From Paulownia fortunei (lineage: Eukaryota > Streptophyta > Magnoliopsida > Lamiales > Paulowniaceae), in the NCBI GenBank assembly GCA_019321725.1, contig CM033111.1, forward strand, positions 7,936,001-8,000,000: a stretch of DNA of 64,000 nt, in the 5' to 3' direction. The position numbers and the translations under genes are program-made. This document shows positions 45,414 to 58,349 of this stretch, piece after piece. Position 1 is the first letter of the stretch, and every line of letters starts with the position of its first letter. The notes beneath the pieces were generated by a model. The model was not told the origin of the DNA. It worked only from the letters and a program-made list of their open reading frames with translations, and did not search any database.

Positions 45414-46312
45414 GTGAGAGCTAGACTCCAAAGGACTACCAAAGATCTTTTCTTTTTCCTTTCTTTTTGTGCATTCTTGTACTTGTACATTTGTGCTATT
45501 ACCTGTACTAAATGTTTACTCGCTTTCCCCAAGTTGCTCACATAACTCTCACAACGCGCTTTCATACATTTTTAAGTATCATGCACTACATACCCCTAAT
45601 TAATCACCCCTCGAGTTGTAGCAGTTACAACAATTTTTTCTCTTTGGTGCTAGTTTGTGATCAGGGATGGTTATGGGGTGTAGGTCTAAACCCGTCGTGT
45701 CCCGAACCCGCCCCATTTAATTAATTAATTTATTTTTTATTTTAATATATATGTATTTATGTAATATTATATTTAAAAAAATTAAAAAGCAGGTTCAACA
45801 GGTCTAACCTAAACTCGACGGGTTTGGGGCAAGGTGGGTCTCGGGTCCTTAAAAATGTTGACGGGATGAGTTTCGAGTTTTGACAAATCCAGCCCATTGC
45901 CATTCCTATTGGCGATAGAAGCAAGCACTCCTATCCATCAATCCATAATGCTTGAACATGCCTTAGTCAAGGACGACTACATGTACCTCAGGTATATAGT
46001 AGCCTCTGTAGGCCAATGGGTTCGGTGTTGGGGTATTAGAGCAATTAAACCCACAAATAAATAGTATTGATTAGAGTCAGCTTTTAGGAAAGGTTGCAGG
46101 GGTCACAATGACCCCATTTAAAATCTAGTCCCTTTATACAGAACCTATTTAACAATACTATATGTAACAGACTAAATACCCTAAAACAAATATTGAAAAC
46201 TAATAACTAATAAAAATAATACCAAAATAGTAAATGCAAAATTTAAAGACAAAAAATAAAGACCATACACCATATTTGATAATCGAATTTGGTCAACTTT
46301 GCCTACGTCTCT
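45414..46312 (+). other. Ogre-like leader remnant and unassigned sequence
   Basis: 45414-46030 continues as noncoding leader of the Ogre-like element, interrupted by the miniature element at 45662-45908. No Ogre coding region follows. 46030-46312 is unassigned; it contains a perfect 7-bp hairpin, GGGGTCACAATGACCCC, at 46099-46115. Confidence 0.45.
45662..45908. mobile_element. 247-bp hAT-type miniature element
   Basis: The terminal inverted repeats are CAGGGATGGTTATGGGGTG and, inverted, TAGGAATGGCAATGGGCTG. The flanking 8-mers TTTGTGAT (45654-45661) and TTGGCGAT (45909-45916) agree at 6 of 8 positions, as expected for an aged 8-bp hAT duplication. The inside carries AACCCG/CGGGTT blocks around an AT core. 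It is inserted in the Ogre-like leader. Confidence 0.75.
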
Positions 46313-47935
46313 TGATAAGTGCATATTTTGATATATTTATATATCAAATACTTTTCTTGCTTTATTCTTCTTCATATTATAGGTGTATTAATATTTTGAA
46401 TTAGAGAATCAGTGAACAAAAAAAGATCAAAAAGAGCCAAAATAAAACCAAAGAAAACAATACGTTTTGTGAGCAAGTTGAGAAATAATATTTCATTGGA
46501 TCAAAGAAGCATCACAATTAGAAAAAAAAGCCATTTTTCCTAAGTCCATTATATGTAGATCAAAATATATGCAAGAAATTACTTGGACTTTGCAAGTGAT
46601 TATTAAGCTTGTATTAAATTTAAAATAAGCATATTTCCAAACTTGTGCAATTTTAGTATTTTAGGTATAACTCCATGTTCAAAGTGCCTATAGACTTGAA
46701 TCTTACTTTATTTGAAAATCAAGAGATAGAACTACAACTTTGTTATTGGAAGCTCAATCCAGTTCAATCTTAATTATAGCAGAAAATTAGTTGAATTATC
46801 TGTATTGGAAGAAATCTATCTATGCTAATACATCTCCTTAAATCAAGAATAACTTTCTCCCCAGTGGTTGGAATTAGGTGATTTAAGTTGAAAAATGAAG
46901 CTAACAGATAAATCTTGAATTTTCATGTTGATCACTTTCCCAACATTAACTGATTTTAGGGAGAAAAATATATGATAAAATTTGAATTTGGAAAGGATAT
47001 ATGAATTTAGAGCAAGTTTGAAATAAATTTAGAGTGCATTTGTAGTAAATTTGAAAATGCCAATTTAGGCATTTCTATTATAAATAGGGCTTTTGGATGA
47101 TATTAAAGACACAAAAAAAAACCCTTAGAGGAGGAAATACAGTTTTATTGTTGTCTTTCTTTAGACTAAGTTTTCTAATAGTAATATAAGTTTTTTAGTA
47201 GTAATATAAATGTATTCTCTAATTTTTCTTTTTATGTTTTTAGTCTTTTCTACTTTCGTAATATCTTTCTAAATTTCATTTAGTTGAGGAGAAATTGTGA
47301 GCCTCTTGATGGAGGAAGGGAAACAATTATAAGGGTACATAATATTCAGGTATGTTGTATTATTATTTTAATTTTTGATTGAAACACTCCTTATTTTGTG
47401 GTGATTCTTGATCTATGTATCACCAATTGACACAACAAATACTTAGGCTCATTTAACTTATTGTATGATTCTACTCCACTGACTGCTAACGTAAAACCTT
47501 TATTTGTTATAAATAAAGGTGTGTATAAATACTTGATCCCATAAACAAGTATTGGTGTTAAGAGATGATTTGTAAACAAAAAGACAATATCATGATTACC
47601 TTCATGCATGAGTTATTTGATAACATCTTTTCATTGAAACCTTCATTATGTATGAATTTTAATAGTGACATTTGAAATAGGTAAAAATAAATAAATAATC
47701 ATTCCTCTATCCAAAACTCAAAAAGCAAATTCATAATCCTCAATACTTTTATTACTTTGATTTCTTAGTTATAGCATAAATTTTTCTTTATATTCTAAAC
47801 CATATAAAACTCATATTTTAAGAAATATACTCCTCAAAACTTTAAATAACTTTCCTGTGGATCGACCTCAAACTCCCTAAAAATTTATTATTTGACACAA
47901 ACTGTACTTTGGTTTGGAACTTTAAAGTTGTAGCA
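46313..47935 (+). repeat. 5' LTR of Gypsy D
   Basis: It starts TGATAAGTGCATATTTTG and ends AAGTTGTAGCA. It has a TATA box (TATAAATA) at 47079-47086, and aligns along its length with 54405-56173. Confidence 0.87.
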
Positions 47936-47941
47936 AATTTT

Positions 47942-47959
47942 TGGCATCGTTGCTGGGAA
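47942..47959 (+). other. Primer-binding site of Gypsy D
   Basis: TGGCATCGTTGCTGGGAA closely resembles TGGCGCCGTTGCCGGGGA, the tRNA-Asp primer site of Athila-type elements. It lies six bases after the LTR end. Confidence 0.75.
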
Positions 47960-48099
47960 AGGCAAGGTATGTATTCAGGTTGTATATTTTTCTCTTTATA
48001 AATATTGTATGTTTTTTTTTTACGAATATATGTTCATATGATATAGTATCTAAAAATAATTTTGGAACTTTATTTGTAAATTTTTTTAAGTTACCTCCA

Positions 48100-49130
48100 C
48101 ATACTTCCACCATGACAGAAAATAAAAGTGTCCAAAATAAAAATGAGAATCAACAGGTGCATACTATGCGCTATTACTTGCAACTTCTTCAAAATTCATC
48201 TCCTTCTTGCTTTATTTTTCCTCTCAATGCAAATAACTTTTGATTTAAGGCAGGTATGATCCATTTACTTTCTAATTTTCATGGTTTAGACTTTGAAAAC
48301 CCTTATTTGCATCTGAAAGAATTTGATTAAGTATGTACCATTTTTTTATGATCAAACTTGTACAAATGAGATTGTTAAACTCAATTTTATTTTTTTAAAA
48401 GATAAAGTAAAAACTTGGCTTAACTCTTTAAACCTAGGTCAGTTGACATTTGGTAAGAAATGCAAGCTGAATTTTTTAAAAAATTCACTTATAAAACTAA
48501 TGCTTTGCAAAGAGAAATCTAAAAATTTTCTCAAAATTTTAGTGAAACTTTCTTTCATTGTTGGAAAGATTTAAGGATTTGTTGAATTTATGCCCACATT
48601 ATAGTTTTGAAAAATGGTGCTTAATTAGTTTCTTTTATGAAGGTTTAACTCTTGAAATAAAATAATTTATTAAAATAATGTGTAATGGTCAGTTTTTTGA
48701 TAAAGAACCTAATGAAACCCTAGAATATCTAAACCATTTGGTTGAAAATTCTCAAACATAGCATAGTATTAATTCTTTCGAATATTCTATTAGATCTAAT
48801 ATTACTAATAGTAATAAAGAAAAATATTACCTTAGTCAAGAAAATAAGTTAAATGCTAGGATTGCTAGTTTAACAAGAAAAGTTGAGGTGGTAAAACTTA
48901 AAAAAGTAAAGAAATCAAATCTGTGCAAGATGAAAAAGTTTGTAGCATTTGTAAACTTGTGGGACACTCCACCAATGAATGCCCAAATATTTCAGCACAA
49001 GCAAATATCATGAATATATTCAAAAAGCCTTTTTATTATCTATATTCTAAAACTTACAATTATCAATGGAGAAATTATCCCAATTTTAGTTGGCAAGATG
49101 ATAACCGTGCCCAACCACTACATTCATAAA
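48100..49130 (+). pseudogene. Gypsy D gag remnant
   Basis: Broken Athila-type gag. Phrases such as GMIHLLSNFHGLDFENPYLH (about 48255-48315) and DKVKTWLNSL (48400-48430) lie in different frames. A zinc knuckle at 48941-48982, CSICKLVGHSTNEC, keeps all four CX2CX4HX4C ligands. Frequent stops indicate no function. Confidence 0.78.
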
Positions 49131-49385
49131 AGCCACCAAACTTTTCTTCTTATCTAGCCACATACAAAATTTCTTGATAAGACTTTGTAAGAATTTACAT
49201 ATGCGCAAACAAACATCAATAACCAGACTTTACAAGCTATCAATGAAATCAAAAACACACTGTCAACACTGACAACTTCTTTGCATACTCATGAAGAAGA
49301 TAAATTTTTTACTCAACCTCAACCTAATCCTTCCACTCAGTGTCATGTTTCTTCTTAAGGTGAAAATTGAATCAAGAAGGCTAAT

Positions 49386-50990
49386 TTGGTCACAACTCTT
49401 CGAAATAAAAAAGTTGTTGACAAGACTATTCATTCCAAGGAGAAAATTTCTAACCCACCATCAGAAATGAAAAATAGAAACAATCTTGACAATGAAGATG
49501 AGTTTAATGAATGTGAGTTTGAAAATGATGACAAAGAAAAATACTCACTTCTAGCTCATTTTCCTCAAAGATTGCAACCGAATCAAAAATTGAATTCAAA
49601 TGCTAAAATCTTTGAAGTTTTTAACAAGTCAAGATTAATATTCCATTGTTGGATGCGATCAAGCAAGTTCCACCTTATGTCAAATTTTTAAAAGATTTGT
49701 GTACAATTAAAAGAAAACATCATGTACTAAAGAAGATATTTTTAACTCAAAGTATTAGTTCAATCATTCAATAATCCACTCCACCCAAGTACAAGATCCA
49801 GGTTGTCCAACCATTTCATATACCATAGGAAACACTAGAATAGAGCGTTCTTTACTTGATCTTAGTGCTAGTGTAAATCTTCTACTTTTCTCAGTTTATG
49901 AACAGTTAGGTTTGGGAGAACTTAAAACAACTTTTATTGTACTCCAACTAATTGACCGTTCGATTAAAGTTCCAAAGAGAGTAGTAGAAAATGTGTTGGT
50001 ATAAATTGATAAGTTTTACTTTTCAGTGAATTTTATTATTTTGGACACAGGGCCTGTTGCATATTCATATACACAGATTCCTATTATTTTGGGTCATCCT
50101 TTTCTTGTAACTTTAAATGCTCTGATTATTTGTACGAATGGTATTTTAAAGTTATCTTTTGGAAATATAACTTTAGAATTAAATGTGTTTAATGTTTGTA
50201 AACAACTTGCAAAAAGATATCGAAATACAAAAAGTAGATTCAATCGTGAAACTTATTCATGAATATTTTACTACCGTTATTTATTTAGATTCTTTGGAAA
50301 CTTATTTTAAAAATAAAGTATTTGTAAAAAGACACTCTAATACTCTCTCTAAATTTTTGCAGGTACAAAAAAAATATTTTTGAAAGTCAAGGTTTGAAGA
50401 ACTTTCATCATCAACAGTACAATCTGTCCCATCAAGTATTAAAGCTCATGTGATTGATTTGAAACCTTTGCTATTTGATTTGAAATACTCTTTCTTGAAT
50501 AAGAATGAGACTTTTCCAATAATAATTTCTTCCAAATTTGATGTCTCCCAAGAAGTTGACATTATCTCAAATCACAACAAATATTGAGTTTACTAGCAAG
50601 GATGGAGTAGAGGTTATTTTACAAAAATATCTCCTTATGGAGGATTTGAAAGAAAAGAAGTTTGATGTGCAAATGTTGGGGGATGAGGAAAATGATGTAA
50701 TAGGGTTGGATTGGTTGCCAAAAAAATCAATGTATGATGTATCCTAAGTTGAATTGCCAATATCTAATGAAAGGCTTCTACCTTTTGTGAATAAAACACT
50801 TACAATAGAGTTTAAACTAATTTCAGACCATCTTAAATATATCTACTTGGGTGAGAAAGAAATACTACTAGTCAGCATTGCTAAAGATCTCACTCAAGTG
50901 CAAGCAGAAAAACTTATTTGGGTGCTTCAAAATTATAAGACGGTGATTAGATGGACGATGACTTTGACAGCATATATTGATGAGTGATGA
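49386..50990 (+). pseudogene. Gypsy D protease-region remnant and pol start
   Basis: The spacer at 49386-49660 is followed by an aspartic-protease domain at about 49795-50262: GCPTISYTIGNTRIERSLLD, then LSASVNLLLFSVYEQLGLGE, where the family has DLGA and this copy has DLSA. The motif PIILGHPFLVTLNALI is near 50075. After a gap, 50538-50987 resembles the linker before reverse transcriptase (ISDHLKYIYLGEKEILLVSI). It stops at the point where RT would begin, so RT, RNase H and integrase are deleted. Several stops and frameshifts. Confidence 0.78.
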
Positions 50991-53569
50991 AGAAGGCAAT
51001 ATCAGACCCAAATGCTTGATGGGAGGCAACAATAGATGGAAAAGAAAACTATGAGGGCCGATAATAAAGATTTGTTTTCTCTAACTCTTATTCTCTTTTA
51101 TTTTTATCCATTTAATTTTTTTACTTTTTTCTATTTTATTTTGTCCTAATCAAAAATGTGTACTGACAATATGATAGGTAGTATTTTTAAAATTTTGTCA
51201 TGTAAGAGTACATGGTAATTACTTTTCGATTAAGAAAATTTCTACAAAGATCTTGCAGTGTTGATTTTATTAACCTTCTATTTTCAAAGACACTTGCACT
51301 TTTTGAAAAAGTTATGAAAATTATAAAAAGTTAAGATCCTTCCCAATTAAGTGGTGGATAACAATACTCCATGGCTATTGAAGTCGGACTTATCAGTTTC
51401 CTAAACAACTGAAATCTTTGTACAAAGTTTCTCTTTTTTGCTCATTATCTTTTCTTGTTCTTTTCAAAATGGATGATATTTTTCTAAATCTCATGAAGCA
51501 ATTTTCTTTTTATTTCTAAAAATTTAATTTTTAAAATTTATAAAACTAGGATTGAAAAATTAAGGATGCTTATGCACAAGAGCATTCAAGGGGACATATG
51601 ATAGATAATTGAAGCAAAGGTAAGAGTATCATGTGAGTTTTCATGCAAGTTTTCAAACTTACTTACTAGAAACATACCTGATTTTGGTAAAAACACATAT
51701 TCAAAAAAATGAAGAGCGAAAAAAATACAAGTCAGTCACAAATTTGTTCGATGGACTTGCAACACAAAGTGTTGTTTCTTAAGAATAGTTTCTAAAAATC
51801 GAGAAGATAAAATTTAATTCTTTATAGATAAATTGAGTAATGAGTGTTTAGATGACATTATATTGACTCTTGAGACACATTCTTGTGGATTCATGCATCA
51901 TGCAATTCTTAATTTATGAAATCACTTTCGGGATGAATATGAGCATTACAGTGTTGAAAATCTGATATTAAAAGATCTTGTTTGTCAGTTTATAAAAAAA
52001 ACTGAATGGGAAGCATATTCTCGATCCATAAAGGGTATTTAAACCATTACTGGATGTAAAACCAGAGGAAGATATGAGCCTTAAACACAACTACATGTAC
52101 ATTCACGTGTAAGTAGCAAATTTTTTAAAATTTTGTGTCCTTATTTTCACCATTTCTTTAAAAAAAAAAGATGTCCAATAAATGTAATCCCTATTTACAC
52201 CTCAATAAATATCATTGTACTTACTCTATTTTTACACAACTCACTTTTTAAAAAACATGAAAAATGAAGGTCTCTTCCACTCGCAAGTTCAATTGTATTT
52301 GTGTCATTTATTTTGGATAGAATGCATAACATGTTAAACAATGCGGATACATTCATCACTCTACCTAGTGGTTTTGGTGCACTGGAGGAATTATTTCAAG
52401 TTATCTCTTGGGCACAACTCAACATTCACTAGAAACCCGTAGGTATTCTTAATGTTAATTGTTTTTTTTATAGTTTGCTATCTTTTGTAGATCATGCTAT
52501 GGAAAAAAGTTTTATTTCACTATTTGCAAATGAATTCTCATTTCTGCTCCAACACCCGACCAACTGAATGATCAACTTCTAGCATATGTGCTAGAACCTG
52601 ATCCAGCCTTAGCTCGTGTGAATTGGTCAAACAAGACAATGGTTGAAAATACAAAATGAATTTGAATTTCAGCCTGTGAAATTTATACTTAATAATTTCA
52701 ACTAGTAGTATATATATTGTGTTGTTTCAACTTTATTTTTCAATAAGTCACATTTCAGGTAATATCTTTTAAACTCTATTTTTCTATTTATTTTTTATAT
52801 ATTGGGGATAATATCTCGATTAAGTTAGGGAAGGGGATAGTTGATATTATATATTGTGTGTTCAATGTGTGTTTTTTATTTTTTATTTTATTTCAAGTGT
52901 CTTTTCTTTTGGATCTGTTGAAACAATAAAAAAAAGTGGTAGAGTAAATGACAACTTTAACACTTTTGAGACGTACATTTTTTTTTACATAACATGGCAA
53001 GTTTGTGAAGTTTTTAACAAAATTTTATGAATTCTCAATTTTTGTTTTTAGTCATAGATATTTTTCCAACTTCAATGATTAAAATTAAGTACGAATAATG
53101 TGGTTTCATTGATGATGAGTGTTGTTTTGGACTTTGATGTTATTCTTTGGTTAATTTATTTTTATGATAATTATACTTAAATCTTGTTGCACAAATAGTT
53201 ATGCTATTCGGTGTGGAGAGAAGCATGTTAAAATAGGTAGTTCTTATGTCCTTCCTTTAATCATCACTTGAATTTTCGACTTGTAGGGATTGAGTATTAG
53301 AACTTTTTCTTTTGGTCTGTCGAGGTAAACGACTGATTGAGCAGCACTTGAAAAATGATTAAGGCATTAGGCTTTCTAGCACCATGGCCAAATTAGTTTA
53401 TTCACCATGTGAAGTTCCAAGAGAATATCTCCTATATTGAGCCACTTTGAACCTTTTAATAAATAAGCCTTTTTCTGTGGTAACCATATCTTCTTACCTA
53501 GCCTAAATACACTATTAACCTACCATTGTCCTAAAAATAATTTGGAGCTTAAGAGATATTCCATTGACA
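50991..53569 (+). other. Interior of Gypsy D without recognisable coding domain
   Basis: 2.6 kb of AT-rich sequence where Athila elements carry pol and an additional ORF. I cannot identify RT, integrase or an envelope-like protein. Near 52801-52845, ATTGGGGATAATATC and GTTAGGGAAGGGGATAG resemble the G-rich 'second polypurine' segment seen in such elements, which is inference. Confidence 0.4.
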
Positions 53570-54404
53570 AGGTGGGCTTATAAAAAAAAATTGGGTTGGA
53601 ATAAGAGATAAGTGTGGGGTAGTTTCTCTTTAAAAAAAACAAAACAAAAGTAAATATTGCAAAGTATTAAAAATATTACAAGTTGCAACTAAAAACAGGA
53701 TGGTGCAAAATTAATGAAAATGATGAAAAGGGGTCCAATTCAATAACAATAGGCCCCGTTGTTGAAATTCATAGAGTATGAGAATTTTTTATTGATAAAC
53801 TCTATGTCTCTAATCTCATAAAGTTTTTAAAACCTTTATTGCATCATATCCTTTTATTTCTTAACCACATCACTACTTTTTGGCCCATTACAACCTTTGT
53901 TAAAAACCTTTTAATTTCGTGTGATGCCTTTATTGTAGTGGGGATTTATACCAAAGAAAGAGTCTATGATGTTTAACTCTTTCATTAGAAATTGAGTGAT
54001 GGTTTTTGTGAGGTTCTATAGGAATTTATTTGTCTGAAGTATGCATGGTTTCGTCAATGCAGACTTTAACTATTCACACATACATACACACTTGAGTATG
54101 TTTATTGTGGAAATGTATTGACTTTTGAATGACTAAAAGTTAGATTTAATACTTATTTGATTTCATTTCTATATTACTTTGTTGCTTTCTAAAAATAATG
54201 GTCGGAAGTTAGTTATCATAGGCCTTTATGGGTATTACCACTAGAAACCATCACGAGACTCTAACTTATCATTTATGGGTCATCTAAGGGTTTAAAGGCT
54301 TATTGCATATGCAAAATAAAGTTATGATTTCCTACAAAAGTGGATTAGTTTATGTTTATTTTAGGGTTGCTCGAGGACGAGCAATGGTTAAATGTGGGGG
54401 AATT
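53570..54404 (+). repeat. Conserved noncoding 3' block of D, with hairpin and PPT
   Basis: It aligns with 62484-63368 of element E over its whole length despite no open frame. It ends with the hairpin TTGCTCG-AGGA-CGAGCAA at 54367-54384, then the polypurine tract ATGTGGGGGAATT (54392-54404) touching the 3' LTR. Confidence 0.75.
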
Positions 54405-56173
54405 CGATAAGTGCATACTTTGACATATTTTTGTATCAAATCCTTTATACTTTTCTTGATTTATTCTTGTTAATATTATAATTTTATTAATATTTTATAT
54501 TAAGGAATTAATGAACAAAAAGAGATCAAAAAGAGCCAAAATAAAACCAAAGAAGACAATGCATTTCGTGAATAAGTTGGGAGATAATATTTTTTTGGAT
54601 CAAAGAGGCATTACAATAAGAAAAAAAGAGCTATTTTTACCTAAGTCCATTATGTGTATATAAAAATATATACAAGAAATCACTTGAACTTTACAAGTGA
54701 TTGTTGGGCTTGCATTAAATTCAAAATAAACTTATTTCTAGACATGTGCAATTTTTGTAATTTGGGCATAAATTTATGTTCAAAAGCCCTATGGACTTGA
54801 ATCTTACTTTATTAAAGCTAAGAAATAGAACTACAAGTTTGTTGTTGGAAGTTCAGTCCAATTCAACCTTTATTATAATAGAAAAATCGTCTAAATGTTT
54901 GTATTGGAAACGATCTATTTATTTTGACACATCTTTTTAAATTAAGAATAACTTTCTACTTAATGGTTGTAATTAGATGATTCAAGTTGAAAAATAAAGT
55001 TAACAGACAAATGTACGACTTTCATGTTAACCATTTTCCCAACATCAGCTGATTTCATGGAGACAAATATATAACAAAATTCAAGAACATGTGAATTTAG
55101 AGCATAATTGAAGTTAATTTGGAGATGTAAATTTAAACACTCTTCTACTATAAATAAGAGCACTTGGATGACATTAAATACACATAAACAAACCCTTAAA
55201 GGAGAAAAAAAAGTTTTATTATTGTCATTCTTTAGGCTAAATTTTATAATAATAATATAAGTTTTTAAGTAGAAATATAAATATATTCTCTAGTTTTTCT
55301 TTTATATTTAGTCTTTTCTACTTCCATTATGTCTTTTTAAATTTTATTTAGCTGAGAAAAAAAGGTAAACATCTTGATGGAGGAAGATGAATGGTTGTAA
55401 AAGTGCATAATGTTAAGATATGTTGTATTATTATTTTAATTTTTGATTAAAACCCTTCTGATTTTATGATAATTCTTGATCTATATATCATCAATGACAC
55501 AACAAATACTAGGGTTCATTTAGCTTATTGTACAGCTCTACTCCACTGACTATTAATATGAAACCTTGATTTGTTGTAGATAAAGGTGTGCATAAATACT
55601 TAATCCCATAAATAAGTATTGGCATTAAAATTCTTCTTATTTAGTGGCGATTCTTAATTTATGCATCAACAATGATATAAAAATACTTGGTTTCATTTAA
55701 CTAATTGTACGGTTTTATTCCACCGATTGTTAATGTGAAACCTTGATTTGTTGTAGACAATGGTGTGCATAAATACTTGATTCTATAAACAAGTATTAGT
55801 GTTAAGAGATAATTTGTAAATAGTAAGACAATATCATGATTACTTTAATGGATGACCTATTTAATAATATTTTTCCATTGAAACCTCCATTGTATATGTA
55901 TTTCAATAGTGACATTTAAATAAAGTAAAATAATAATAAAATAATCATTCATCTATCCAAAACTCAAGAGTTGATCCCTATCAGTACTCTATTACTTTAA
56001 TTTCTTAGTTATAACATAATTTTTTTTATATTCTAAACCACATAAAGCCTATCTTTTAAGAAATATATTCCTTAAAACTTCAATCAACTTCTCTGTGGAA
56101 TGATCTCAGACATCTGATAAATTTATTATTTGACATAACCTACACTTGAGTTTGCAATATTAAAGTTGTAGCA
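54405..56173 (+). repeat. 3' LTR of Gypsy D with internal duplication
   Basis: It starts CGATAAGTGCATAC (TG mutated to CG) and ends AAGTTGTAGCA. It has a TATA box at 55149-55156. A segment of about 170-190 bp occurs twice in tandem (about 55457-55630 and 55645-55805), while the 5' LTR has it once at about 47395-47560. Confidence 0.87.
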
Positions 56174-56329
56174 TCTTCGGATGCCACAACAACCACTTCA
56201 CTAATCTCCCTAACAAATAAAAACTTGGGTAAAATTACCCACAACTTTGGATATCCTAATTAAAGGACTTCTACAAATATTAAGAGAAAATAAGATTTTG
56301 GTATACAAAATCATGGAGTTCAAAGCCCT
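56174..56329. other. Unassigned sequence between elements D and E
   Basis: 156 bp, noncoding. It probably joined 46030-46312 before D inserted. It replaces the first ~48 bp of the E LTR. Confidence 0.4.
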
Positions 56330-58219
56330 ATCTTGCTTTGTTCTTGTTAATAATAGGTTTTTGTTAATGTTTTGTGTGTGATAGGAATTTGGGAATCAAA
56401 AAAATCGAAAATGAGTCAAAACAAAGTTGAAACAAGCATTATTGGGTCAAATTGACAAGGTTCCAATATGGCAGTTTTTGTATTTTGGGAATACATTTCT
56501 GATCTAAAGCCCTATGGATCAAATTTTTATCTTATTACAAAGTTAAGAGATATATGTACAACTTTCATATTGCCAATTTTTCCAATTCAATTTATTTCAA
56601 GGAGAAAAATTCAGTTAAAAAGTTAAATATGCACTGAAACTTTTAGATATGGCAATCTTTGTATTTATGGAATAACTATCTCCAAAAATGTGATATTGAT
56701 CGACTTCAAGTAACTACAAAAAGCTAACAGATAGGGCTACAATTGTTATGAAGACACTAAAAACCAATTCATCCTAAAAAGATGTTAAAAATCAGTTAAA
56801 AAGGGATGAACAATGTCAAACTACCATTCTGGAAAAGAATAAAACAGTAGCAACGTCGCCTAGGTGCCGTGCTTACTATCCTCTTCGGCTCCTAGGCATT
56901 GTTCGTGTAGGAAAATTAATTCCTTTACTTGAAGTGACAACCCTTTACACCTTTTGGTATATATTTGTGATATGTATACACTAGATACATATATCACACC
57001 ACACACATTACATACTTTACAACACATATTACTCACTTTACACAAAATAAACAACACACTTTACACCAAATCACATCACTATCTCACACTTTATAAAAAG
57101 GCACTATCCTCTCAACATAAACATCAATTTTTCAGATTTACTCACTCTCTTAGAAATCACATACATCTTTGGGAAAGCAATCTTGGGGTCTTGGAGCATC
57201 AAGAAAGATAAAGTGGAGAGACTTAGAGGAAGAGACATCCACAATCCATCATCAACTTCAACTATCTTCTTCAACCAATAAGTTTCTTTCACTCCCAATA
57301 TTGTTAATTTTTATTTTTTTATCATTTCTTATCATGTTAGGCTAGACTTTCTTCTTGGTTGAGGATGATTTCAAAACCCTAGATATGGGTTCTTGTAATT
57401 GAATGTTTGATATTATTGATCAATTTTTCAATTGAAGTTGTTTATGTTTTTTTATATTTAATGTCTTATGGGTATTTTCTTACTTTGTTTGGGTGCGCAA
57501 CAAATTGGGTATGAGAACTCCCTACAACTAGATTAGAAATTTTTGATCCGTAATTGTCCTGAATTTCTAATCATATATAGTAAATTGTCATTAATTATTA
57601 TAGGATATTTTTGTTAAATGCAATGAAAAACATAACCTAAGTTAAATGACCTGAACTTGTGTTGTTGTTGCTTAGATCAATCTATCTTTCTTGTTTTAAT
57701 GCATCCATTGGTTTAAATTTAAAGAGTTTGTTCTAGGTTGTTTGGTAGGTAGGAAATTAGATAGAGAGCTTGTTCTATTTAATGAGCAACTAAGAAAAGA
57801 TTGGGGTAGTAGAACTTGTTATTACCTACGGTTGATAATTTCATTGGCAAATTATTCATAATATTAATAATGAAATTACAACCTATTGTCTAGTGGCGGC
57901 AAATGAAACCTCAAAGTACTTTAATCACTTGCTGCTTATTGATTTAATTTTCATTGCTTTGAATTTTAATTAGTTTTAGTTTCTGCAACTTATTTAATCA
58001 ACTCAACCCCCCCAAACGTTTGTTGTTTATTTCTAGAGTTTGCTTGTTGAAATCTTATTTTTAAGTTAGTAATTTTGAAGTTAAAATTCTTAGTTAGTTG
58101 AGTTGATAGTAAATCAATTAGCCTTGATTCTCGTGGGATCGACTCTTACTCGCTTTATACTCGTTAAAAATTTATTTAAGAATAAGGTTTAAATTTGGTA
58201 GGCCTATGACAACTGACCA
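56330..58219 (+). repeat. 5' LTR of Gypsy E, 5'-truncated
   Basis: Its similarity to the 3' LTR begins at CTTGCTTTGTTC (about 56333, matching 63418). It ends GACAACTGACCA before the primer site. A TATA box, TATAAAAA, is at 57092-57099. An AvrII-type inverted repeat (GCCTAGGTGC...GGCTCCTAGGC) lies near 56858-56898. Confidence 0.85.
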
Positions 58220-58225
58220 AGTTTT

Positions 58226-58243
58226 TGGCACCATTGCCGGCGA
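58226..58243 (+). other. Primer-binding site of Gypsy E
   Basis: TGGCACCATTGCCGGCGA, close to the tRNA-Asp primer site TGGCGCCGTTGCCGGGGA, lies six bases after the LTR end. Confidence 0.8.
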
Positions 58244-58349
58244 CCAAGCGTCTAATTGAGTAATTTTCCTTTTTAGTTTTTCATTTTACTTTACTTACTT
58301 GTTTTTGTTAAGTTTATTTTAGTTTGTTTTCTTGTTATTTTCAGGTTTT

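Larger units (their letters stand above)
46313..56173 (+). mobile_element. Athila-like Gypsy element D (9.9 kb), pol core missing
   Basis: LTRs are 46313-47935 and 54405-56173. There is a tRNA-Asp-type primer site at 47942 and a polypurine tract at 54391-54404. Gag and protease remnants span 48100-50990. Reverse transcriptase, RNase H and integrase are not detectable. A noncoding 3' block from 53570 to the 3' LTR is shared with element E. Flanking 5-mers are TCTCT and TCTTC, not a clean duplication. All frames are broken, so it could only have moved with help from another element. Confidence 0.88.

Noticed and set aside
46033..46047. GGTATTAGAGCAATT as a Copia primer site
   Set aside because: There is no LTR terminus before it and no gag after it, so it is probably a chance match.
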